DNA of 64,000 nucleotides from JBGSMF01 sp964651475 (GTDB lineage: Bacteria > Chloroflexota > Anaerolineae > Fen-1058), in contig CAZYXV010000007.1 in NCBI GenBank assembly GCA_964651475.1, forward strand, positions 1 to 64,000, in the 5' to 3' direction. The notes under the pieces are model-generated. The model made no database searches, was not told where the DNA came from, and worked only from the letters and a program-made list of their open reading frames with translations. A program made the position numbers and the translations under genes. Position 1 is the stretch's first letter, and every line of letters begins with the position of its first letter. Below are positions 58,016 to 64,000 of this stretch, one piece after another.

Positions 58016-59197
58016 ATGCCCAATTTACTCGACGTTGGCAACATGTTCAACACGCTGCGCGAAGTGGATCTGAACGCTATCCGAGACCAGGCCGAAGAGC
58101 CGCTGCGCGTGCTGGTGATAGGAAACGAAGGCGCGGGCAAGTCAACCCTCATCGCGCAATTGCTGCACGGCCTCAGGCCCGACTTGCCCCAGGGGCAATT
58201 GCCATTGGTGGGCGAATCGCGGCTGGACCAACGCATCTCGCTCGACGGCATCGGCCTGGTGCTGTTGATGCTGGATTCTACTCAACCGCTTCACCCACGC
58301 GAGCGCCAGGTATTTGAGCATCTGGCGCAGTACCAGGTGCCATCCATCGTATGCTACAACAAAGCGGATCTTGCCGAAAATACACAAGCCGTGCTCAACG
58401 AGGCAATGACGTGGTCAACGGCGGAGGTGGTGGCGATTGCCGCGCCAGATCGCGCCTCGCTGCTGCGCGCGTTGGTTCCGGCCATGCTGCGCCTGTTCCG
58501 CGGGCGCGAAGTGCAACTGGCGCGGCGCCTGCCCCTGCTTCGCGAAACCGTCTGCCGCAAGCTGATTGACGATACGTGCCTGACAAATGCCGCCTACAGT
58601 GTTGGCACAGGGCTGGCCGAAATCATTCCAGTGCTCGATGTCCCCCTCACGGTGGGTGACATGGTGGTGTTGACCAAAAACCAGGCCCTCATGGCCTACA
58701 AAATCGCGCTGGCCATGGGGCTGGAAAGCGACTGGCGCCAAACCATCCCCGAACTGGCGGCAGTGGTAGGCGGCGGCTTTTTGTGGCGGCAGATTGGGCG
58801 CGGACTGGTGGGGCTGATTCCCGTATGGGGTATTGTGCCCAAAGTAGGAGTGGCGTACGCCGGCACCTACGTGTCGGGCCAGGCTGTATATCAATGGTGC
58901 GTATACGGCGAAAAACTCAACCCGGCGGCGCTCAAAAAACTATACGCCGAGGCGCTCGAACGCGGCAAGCAACTGGGGCGCTCGTTGATCGAGCGCCGCA
59001 AAAAATCGCCCGAATCACCGGCCGGCGAGCTGGCGCTTGCCCCGCCAGGAGACAAGCAAGAGCCCCGGCAGTCAATACGTTGGCCGACCTTGCCCAAGCC
59101 AACACTGCGCCTTCCCGCAGGGGACAAGTTAAAAGAATGGTGGAACACAAAACGCCACGGCAAGCAACCACCAGAGCAACACAGAGACAAAGTATAA
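58016..59197 (+). CDS. P-loop GTPase with DUF697-like membrane region
   Basis: 393 residues. Walker A is GNEGAGKST (about 36-44) and the guanine-specifying motif is NKAD (about 120-123). The switch-II DxxG is not clear (SLDGIGLVLLMLDST instead), so GTP hydrolysis may be slow or unusual. Residues about 175-300 form the DUF697-type hydrophobic helical region (VGTGLAEIIPVLDVPLTVGDMVVLTKNQ, GRGLVGLIPVWGIVPKVGVAYAG), often membrane-associated. The C-terminus (about 330-393) is Lys/Pro-rich and low-complexity. It is coupled to the radical SAM gene by a 6-bp gap. Confidence 0.8.
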   Translation: MPNLLDVGNMFNTLREVDLNAIRDQAEEPLRVLVIGNEGAGKSTLIAQLLHGLRPDLPQGQLPLVGESRLDQRISLDGIGLVLLMLDSTQPLHPRERQVFEHLAQYQVPSIVCYNKADLAENTQAVLNEAMTWSTAEVVAIAAPDRASLLRALVPAMLRLFRGREVQLARRLPLLRETVCRKLIDDTCLTNAAYSVGTGLAEIIPVLDVPLTVGDMVVLTKNQALMAYKIALAMGLESDWRQTIPELAAVVGGGFLWRQIGRGLVGLIPVWGIVPKVGVAYAGTYVSGQAVYQWCVYGEKLNPAALKKLYAEALERGKQLGRSLIERRKKSPESPAGELALAPPGDKQEPRQSIRWPTLPKPTLRLPAGDKLKEWWNTKRHGKQPPEQHRDKV

Positions 59198-59269
59198 TAA
59201 CATCGCGGTTGAATCACACGTGTTTCAGCGCGTGGTGCGCCACGCTATTTTGCCCAAGGAGAATTTAAT

Positions 59270-60124
59270 ATGAAAATCGTTAGTGACGGTGGAATGGACT
59301 TGCCAGAAGACCTCGCCCAGGAATGTGAAATCGAGATCGTACCCCTGACCCTATCATTTGGCGACGAGCACTATCAGACCGGCCAAATCGGCCCGGACGA
59401 GTTTTACACTCGCCTGCGAGAAAAAGGCGAGGCGCCCACGACCTCCTTGCCCTCTGTGGGCATGCTCACTTCCACGTATCGCCAGATTGGGCAGACTGAC
59501 CCGGATATTCTCTCGATCCACATTTCGTCAGGGTTATCGGGGACCTTTGGCGTCGCTCAGGCGGCGGCTAAAGAGTGCTCCGACCTCAACATCACAGTTG
59601 TAGATACAAAAACCCTCTCCGGCGCGCAAGGCTTCCAGGTGTGGGCCGCGGCGCGCGCCGTGCGGCAAGGAAAACCGCTGGCGGATATCTTGCGGCGCAT
59701 CCAGCAAGTGAGCGACGCGGCGGAAACATTGTACACCCTGGATACGCTCAGCTATTTGCAGCGAGGCGGGCGTATCGGCCGCGTGCAGGCGCTGGCCAGC
59801 TCGCTGCTCAACATCAAGCCCATCATCACCGTGGACAAAGAAACCGGCACTTATATCGCCCCCGGCAAAGCGCGTTCTCTGCCCAAGGCGTTGTCCGTCA
59901 TCGCCGACATGGTGCGCGATAAAATCGGGGCGGGCAAGCGCGTGTGGGCCTTTGTGCTGCACGGCCAGGCGCAAGCCGAAGCGGAACAACTGGCCGACCT
60001 GTTGCGCAAGCAGGTGGACTGCGCTTATTTGCAAATCGGCCGTGTCGCGCCCGTGCTGGGCGTCCACACCGGGCCAGCCATTATTGGCGTGGCGTATGCT
60101 CCCGCCGAAGTGATGGAAGCATAG
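59270..60124 (+). CDS. DegV-family fatty-acid-binding protein
   Basis: 284 residues. The family N-terminus MKIVSDGGMDLPEDLA, PLTLSFGDEHYQTG, the TSLPSVG segment, HISSGLSGTFG and the LSYLQRGGRIG motif are all present. DegV (FakB-like) proteins bind fatty acids and in some bacteria hand them to the FakA kinase; no fakA is visible here. RBS AAGGAG 8 nt before ATG. A strong terminator follows. Confidence 0.92.
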   Translation: MKIVSDGGMDLPEDLAQECEIEIVPLTLSFGDEHYQTGQIGPDEFYTRLREKGEAPTTSLPSVGMLTSTYRQIGQTDPDILSIHISSGLSGTFGVAQAAAKECSDLNITVVDTKTLSGAQGFQVWAAARAVRQGKPLADILRRIQQVSDAAETLYTLDTLSYLQRGGRIGRVQALASSLLNIKPIITVDKETGTYIAPGKARSLPKALSVIADMVRDKIGAGKRVWAFVLHGQAQAEAEQLADLLRKQVDCAYLQIGRVAPVLGVHTGPAIIGVAYAPAEVMEA

Positions 60125-60146
60125 AGCGCCCTACCCCTCGCCTACG

Positions 60147-60179
60147 GACCTTGCAGCGCTCGCCTGCAAGGTCTTTTTT
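60147..60179 (+). terminator. Rho-independent terminator after the DegV gene
   Basis: GACCTTGCAG pairs with CTGCAAGGTC (10-bp arms, 7-nt loop), followed by TTTTTTG. It is 23 bp after the stop codon. Confidence 0.9.
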
Positions 60180-60214
60180 GTTTCCACCTCAACCTGACAC
60201 TCGCTTTTCCTCTC

Positions 60215-60243
60215 TTGACATCTTTATTTTTAAGGTGTATAAT
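60215..60243 (+). promoter_or_regulatory. Perfect consensus sigma-70 promoter for the ABC exporter operon
   Basis: TTGACA (60215-60220), a 17-nt spacer and TATAAT (60238-60243), all consensus. Predicted start is near 60250, giving a leader of about 43 nt before ATG 60293. Confidence 0.85.
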
Positions 60244-60292
60244 AACAGACAAGTTTATGATACAAACTAGTCTACAAGTAATGGGAGAAAAC

Positions 60293-61051
60293 ATGGACAA
60301 ACAAATCGAAGCCGCTCTGAAGCGTGCCCGCAGCTATTGGTTCGTGGATGGCTTTACCGAACTAATCACTGGCGGATTGTTTATCCTCCTGGGCGGCATC
60401 CTTCTACTGCGTGGGTCCGCGCCGCGCAGCTCGTTTCCGGCACAGTTCGTTTCCATCGCCGGCGATATCTCCATCGTGAAAGCGGCCGGCATCATTGCCG
60501 CTATCCTGGCTCTGTGGTGGCTAAAGAACCAGTTCACCTATCCACGAACCGGTTTTGTCAGAGAAAAATGGGTGACGGCGACGCAAATACTGACACTTAT
60601 CGGAAAGGCCATCCTGATTTTGATCCTGCCAGTGATGGGAATAGTAGCGGCGTTCATCTTTATGCCTTTGATGCGCGGGACTTTATTCTCCATGCCCATC
60701 TGGTTCCCGGCCGTGCTCAGTCTGGTGTGGGCGGTTCTGTGCATTCTTTTGGGCAGATGGATGGGGCTGCGCCGTTTTCAATTGATGGGGGTCCTGATCC
60801 TGCTGGCCGGGACTGCGGTCAGCGTCTGGCAGCTCGTAATTGGATTGCCGACCCTGCCAGCGGAAGCGATTCAGACCAACTCTTTTGAAAGCTCGATCTT
60901 GCAAGCCCCTATACCAGAAACTATTAACCGAACATTGACCGCCATGAGCATGTTGACCCTGCTCACCGGTGTGGTCTTTGCCATCTCGGGAACGGTGACC
61001 TTCCTGCGCTATCGCAAGGAAAATCCCGTTCCGTACAGGGAGGAAGCATGA
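60293..61051 (+). CDS. Integral membrane protein, first gene of the exporter operon
   Basis: 252 residues from ATG 60293 (GGGAG upstream). Hydrophobic helices lie at about 28-43, 60-75, 98-125, 133-152, 160-178 and 217-240, so about six spans. No family recognised. It overlaps the regulator gene (ATGA) and is the first of four genes (membrane protein, winged-helix regulator, ABC ATPase, permease). It may be an accessory or sensing component of the exporter. Confidence 0.65.
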   Translation: MDKQIEAALKRARSYWFVDGFTELITGGLFILLGGILLLRGSAPRSSFPAQFVSIAGDISIVKAAGIIAAILALWWLKNQFTYPRTGFVREKWVTATQILTLIGKAILILILPVMGIVAAFIFMPLMRGTLFSMPIWFPAVLSLVWAVLCILLGRWMGLRRFQLMGVLILLAGTAVSVWQLVIGLPTLPAEAIQTNSFESSILQAPIPETINRTLTAMSMLTLLTGVVFAISGTVTFLRYRKENPVPYREEA

Positions 61052-61362
61052 CAGATTCGCTGCACAACCTCTCGGATTTGGATCGAGTGATTCACGAGCC
61101 GGCGCGCCTGCTGCTGATTGCACTCCTCTCGTCGGTTGAATCTGCCGATTTCCTTTTTCTGCTCAAAGAAAGCCGCCTGACCAAAGGCAACTTGTCCGTG
61201 CATTTATCGCGGCTCGAAGAGGCCGGCTACCTGCAAATAGACAAAACCTTTCGGGGAAAAATCCCGCATACCGAATATCGCCTCACGGCAAAAGGCAAAT
61301 TGGCCTTTGACCAGTACCGGAAAAACCTGAGCCCGATCTTTGACACAAAAAGGAGGCCATAA
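61048..61362 (+). CDS. Winged-helix transcriptional regulator (HTH_34-like)
   Basis: 104 residues. The pattern RVIHEPARLLLIALLSSVESADFLFL then SRLTKGNLSVHLSRLEEAGYLQIDK is the small winged-helix fold of MarR/ArsR-type regulators: the recognition helix is NLSVHLSRLEEAG and the wing ends in TEYRLTAKGK. No effector domain is visible. RBS GGAGG before ATG; overlaps the upstream gene by 4 bp. It probably controls its own operon. Confidence 0.85.
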   Translation: MTDSLHNLSDLDRVIHEPARLLLIALLSSVESADFLFLLKESRLTKGNLSVHLSRLEEAGYLQIDKTFRGKIPHTEYRLTAKGKLAFDQYRKNLSPIFDTKRRP

Positions 61363-62304
61363 ATGGCTCTGATTATTGAAACGCAAAACCTCGTAAAACG
61401 CTATGGAGACGTGACCGCCGTTGATCGCCTCTCCTTGCAGGTGGCCGAAGGCGAAATTTATGCCTTTCTGGGCTTGAACGGCGCCGGCAAAACGACCACC
61501 ATCCGCATGCTGCTGGGGATGATCAAACCCACCTTCGGAACCGCCCACGTCCTTCAAACCCGGGTTCGTCTTGGCAGCCGGGACCCATGGGCCTCGGTCG
61601 GCTACCTGGTGGAAACGCCGCAGGCCTATCCAGAATTGACGGTTTACGAAAACCTCGAGGTTGCCCGCCGCCTGCACCCTGGCACACCGCCCAAGGCCAT
61701 CGGCCAAATCATTGAGCGCCTGAACCTGGGAGAATACGCCAACCGACGCGCCGGCAATCTTTCGCAGGGCAATGCGCAGCGCCTGGGGCTGGCCAAAGCC
61801 CTGCTGCATGATCCCAGGCTCCTCATCCTGGACGAGCCGGCCAATGGCCTGGACCCGGTCGGGATCGTCGAAATCCGCGAGCTCTTGCTCACGCTGACCC
61901 GCGAGCGAGGCGTCACGGTCTTTATGTCCAGCCACATCCTGGCCGAAGTCTCGCGCCTGGCCCAACGCATTGGGATCATCCACGTCGGGCGCCTGCTCCA
62001 AGAATTAGACGTGGACGAATTGTGGCTCAACCGGCGCAGGCGGCTCCTGACGCGGGTACAGAATATCGAAGCGGCACGCTCGGCGTTGACGGCGGCCGGG
62101 CATCATGCTGAAATCATCCCGGACGGGGCCGCCGAGTACCACAACACCATTGAGCTAAAAGACGCTGCCGCGATTAAACATCCGGAGGCGATTGCCAACC
62201 TGCTGGTTCAAGCCGGAACCCCACCCACCCACCTGGTTGTGGAAGAGGAGGATCTGGAGCAATATTTCCTCCGGCTGATTGGAATGAATGGAGACATACA
62301 ATGA
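61363..62304 (+). CDS. ABC transporter ATPase (exporter type)
   Basis: 313 residues. Walker A is GLNGAGKTT (about 41-49), the signature motif is LSQGNAQRL (about 132), and Walker B is LLILDEPANGLD followed by the H-loop SSHIL. The C-terminal 80 residues are the extension typical of drug- or lantibiotic-type ATPases. ATG follows the regulator stop directly (TAA ATG), and GGAGG is 5 nt upstream. Substrate unknown. Confidence 0.93.
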   Translation: MALIIETQNLVKRYGDVTAVDRLSLQVAEGEIYAFLGLNGAGKTTTIRMLLGMIKPTFGTAHVLQTRVRLGSRDPWASVGYLVETPQAYPELTVYENLEVARRLHPGTPPKAIGQIIERLNLGEYANRRAGNLSQGNAQRLGLAKALLHDPRLLILDEPANGLDPVGIVEIRELLLTLTRERGVTVFMSSHILAEVSRLAQRIGIIHVGRLLQELDVDELWLNRRRRLLTRVQNIEAARSALTAAGHHAEIIPDGAAEYHNTIELKDAAAIKHPEAIANLLVQAGTPPTHLVVEEEDLEQYFLRLIGMNGDIQ

Positions 62305-63077
62305 ATTACCTTTCAGACATGATTTGGATCGAATCCCGAAAAGCAATCCGCTCCCGGATGCCCCTGTTCACAGCCTTGGGATCTCTACTTATGCCTTTGG
62401 GGATCGCTTTTCTAATCTTTATCTCCAAAAACCCCGCGCTTTCCCAAAAGCTCGGCCTGATAGGCGCCAAAGCCAACCTGACGGCCTATGCCGCGACGAA
62501 TTGGGCCACCTACCTGGGATTGTTTGCCATGCTGATGGCGGCCGGCGGCTTTTTCTTATTCTGCCTGATCACCAGCTGGGTGTTTGGCCGCGAATTTGCC
62601 GATGGCACTCTCAAAGACCTGCTGGCCGTGCCCATTCAACGCTTCAGCATACTCCTGGCAAAATTCATCGTGGCCGACGTCTGGTCTATCGCGCTGACCG
62701 TGATCATTCTCATAATCGGCCTGGTCACTGGTATGACTCTCAACCTCCAAGGTCCGACTCAGACCATACTCCAAGGCAGCACCGTGATGGTGCTAACCGC
62801 CTTTCTGACGATTATAGTAGTGATGCCCTTTGCCCTCTTTGCCAGCGCGGGACGTGGATACTTGCTGCCTATGGGGATGGCCATTCTCACACTGATGATG
62901 GCAAACCTGGTCGTGATACTGGGGTGGGGCGAATATTTCCCCTGGGCAGTGCCAGGCTTGTATGCTCAAGCAAAAGACTCTTTGGCGCCGACGAGCTATG
63001 GAATCGTATTTCTAACCGGGCTGACCGGGGTGATCGGAACAAGTCTGTGGTGGGCGTTTGCCGACCAAAACCGTTAG
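62301..63077 (+). CDS. ABC-2-type transporter permease
   Basis: 258 residues with six hydrophobic helices (about 20-38, 60-85, 105-130, 140-165, 175-200 and 225-250) and the ABC-2 pattern FGREFADGTLKDLLAVPIQR near residue 92, which contacts the ATPase. It overlaps the ATPase gene by 4 bp (ATGA), with GGAG upstream. Together they form a two-subunit exporter. Confidence 0.9.
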   Translation: MNYLSDMIWIESRKAIRSRMPLFTALGSLLMPLGIAFLIFISKNPALSQKLGLIGAKANLTAYAATNWATYLGLFAMLMAAGGFFLFCLITSWVFGREFADGTLKDLLAVPIQRFSILLAKFIVADVWSIALTVIILIIGLVTGMTLNLQGPTQTILQGSTVMVLTAFLTIIVVMPFALFASAGRGYLLPMGMAILTLMMANLVVILGWGEYFPWAVPGLYAQAKDSLAPTSYGIVFLTGLTGVIGTSLWWAFADQNR

Positions 63078-63103
63078 AGAGTGTCTTTAAACACTCTACG
63101 GAC

Positions 63104-63132
63104 TTGACAAAAAGCGGAATACGTATTATCAT
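63104..63132 (+). promoter_or_regulatory. Promoter of the TrmB-type regulator gene
   Basis: TTGACA (63104-63109), a 17-nt spacer, and TATCAT (63127-63132). Predicted start is near 63139, about 50 nt before ATG 63189. Confidence 0.75.
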
Positions 63133-63175
63133 AGTAGTTAGCTTTACAACGCCGGACGTTTGGCTTATAACTACT
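63133..63175 (+). promoter_or_regulatory. Operator-like inverted repeat over the TrmB transcription start
   Basis: AGTAGTTA (63133-63140) and TAACTACT (63168-63175) are perfect 8-bp inverted repeats with a 27-bp spacer. They lie right after the -10 and within the leader, a suitable site for autorepression by the regulator they precede. Binding is inferred, not shown. Confidence 0.45.
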
Positions 63176-63188
63176 CTACAGGAGCAAG

Positions 63189-63941
63189 ATGAACGACCTG
63201 GTTGAGCAATTGGTTAAAGCTGGCTTTACGGAATACGAAGCCAAAGCATACATCGGCCTGGTGGGATGCAGCCCGGCTACGGGCTATCAAATCGCCAAAG
63301 AGTCGGGCATCCCTCGCTCAATGATTTACGAGGTGCTGGGCAAGCTGGTGGCGCGCGGCGCCGCGTTCACACAATCGTTCGGCGAAATGGTGCGCTACAC
63401 CGCCGTGTCGCCGGATTTGCTGGTGGACCGCATGCGCCACGAGTTCGAAGATACGCTCGATGGCCTGACTGTCGGCTTCAAACACCTGGCCAGCCTGTCC
63501 ACCCAACCCGGGCAAACCTGGAACATGACGGGGCGCGAAAATATCCTGGCCCACGCGCGCCAGATGATCGAACAAGCCGAGCAAGAGGTGGTGATAGCCG
63601 TGGGCGACGACGACGAGATGGATGAGATAGTGGATTGGCTGCGGCCAGTCCAGACTCGCCAACTTGAACTGCTGGTCATCTCGCCAGTGCCTTACGAGGT
63701 AGAGGGCGTCTCGGTTGTGGTCCATCCACATGGGCAGCGCCTGCGCCAGGCGGTGGGGCATGGCCTCACTCTGATCGTGGACGGCCGCGAGATGCTGATG
63801 GGCGAACTGGACCGCAGCCAAAGCGCCGTCTGGACAACCAATTCGTATGCGGTGGCGTGGGCCTTGTGGTATTTGAAACAAGATGCAACGCAGGCCGGCT
63901 TGCCAACCCGCCCCGCGCGCAAGTCCAAACCTGCTCGATGA
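63189..63941 (+). CDS. TrmB-family transcriptional regulator
   Basis: 250 residues. The N-terminal winged helix (about 1-70; LVKAGFTEYEAKAYIGLVG, TGYQIAKESGIPRSMIYEVLGKLVARG) is the TrmB signature. The C-terminal sensor part (about 100-230) has a PLD-like fold (NMTGRENILAHARQMIEQAEQEVVIAV). TrmB proteins usually bind sugars or other small ligands and control transporter genes. RBS CAGGAG 5 nt before ATG. A Lys/Arg-rich tail ends the protein. The remaining 59 bp of the window hold no gene. Confidence 0.88.
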   Translation: MNDLVEQLVKAGFTEYEAKAYIGLVGCSPATGYQIAKESGIPRSMIYEVLGKLVARGAAFTQSFGEMVRYTAVSPDLLVDRMRHEFEDTLDGLTVGFKHLASLSTQPGQTWNMTGRENILAHARQMIEQAEQEVVIAVGDDDEMDEIVDWLRPVQTRQLELLVISPVPYEVEGVSVVVHPHGQRLRQAVGHGLTLIVDGREMLMGELDRSQSAVWTTNSYAVAWALWYLKQDATQAGLPTRPARKSKPAR

Positions 63942-64000
63942 ATTCCCCGGACCCGCTTGCCCGGACCTGGCGAGTTTGCCGCAAAAGCGAGCGGGCGCCG

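Noticed and set aside
1..64000. tRNA or rRNA genes
   Set aside because: No cloverleaf with GGTTC-like T arm and CCA-region, and no conserved rRNA stretch, was found in the intergenic regions I read; a covariance-model scan would settle it.

Overview
The window looks like a chromosomal stretch of a Chloroflexota bacterium (Anaerolineae-like). This is inferred from gene content and style, because no marker gene is present. The supporting signs are GC-rich codon use, very large secreted DUF11/PKD/beta-propeller proteins, Pro/Thr-rich lipoproteins with LxGC-type lipoboxes, WD40 proteins carrying an effector-associated domain (EAD), a MoeA-PBP fusion, and FHA/PP2C signalling proteins. I see no tRNA, rRNA, CRISPR array, prophage or full-length transposase.

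Layout. 1-13.2 kb: the end of a secreted-type protein, a membrane class III nucleotide cyclase with an altered substrate residue, a PaaI-type thioesterase, a 2155-aa surface protein (minus strand), an FHA-pseudokinase-PP2C signalling protein with a small membrane partner, a cold-shock protein behind a leader with a hairpin, and serine acetyltransferase. 13.2-18.4 kb (minus): MoxR AAA+ ATPase, a helical/beta-rich protein, an EAD-NUDIX fusion and a receiver-adenylate cyclase. The first three overlap and are probably translationally coupled. This is the best candidate for an undescribed system. 18.8-27.6 kb (minus): a PepSY-like lipoprotein and a 2651-aa secreted DUF11/PKD giant driven by a perfect consensus promoter. 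28-31.6 kb (minus): an oligopeptide/dipeptide ABC importer (binding lipoprotein and two permeases, no ATPases). 31.7-36 kb: an MBL-fold hydrolase and a two-gene flavin/Fe-S amino-acid-type dehydrogenase.

36.0-36.8 kb is an 0.8-kb island of short inverted-repeat elements. 36.8-40.8 kb: a TPR membrane protein and a 14-repeat WD40 lipoprotein. 41-46.8 kb (minus): ClpB, then a lipoprotein overlapping an EAD-WD40 protein whose EAD closely resembles that of the NUDIX fusion 28 kb away. 47.2-50.7 kb: nitroreductase, MoeA, and a coiled-coil membrane protein with a DUF5679-like zinc ribbon. 50.8-54.3 kb (minus): a tandemly duplicated 5'-nucleotidase. 54.7-60.1 kb: MoeA-PBP, a small membrane protein, a radical SAM/SPASM protein, a DUF697-type GTPase and DegV. 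60.2-63.9 kb: a four-gene ABC-exporter operon with its own winged-helix regulator behind a perfect promoter, then a TrmB-type regulator.

Themes. (1) Signalling and conflict biology: two cyclases, FHA/PP2C, MoxR/EAD/NUDIX, EAD-WD40. (2) Three unrelated giant secreted proteins end in the same short hydrophobic motif (YLPxxxK/R-like), which suggests a shared surface-targeting signal. (3) Molybdenum cofactor use: two MoeA paralogs. (4) Several families of 80-150 bp inverted-repeat elements sit at gene ends, one apparently nested in another with a short direct repeat.
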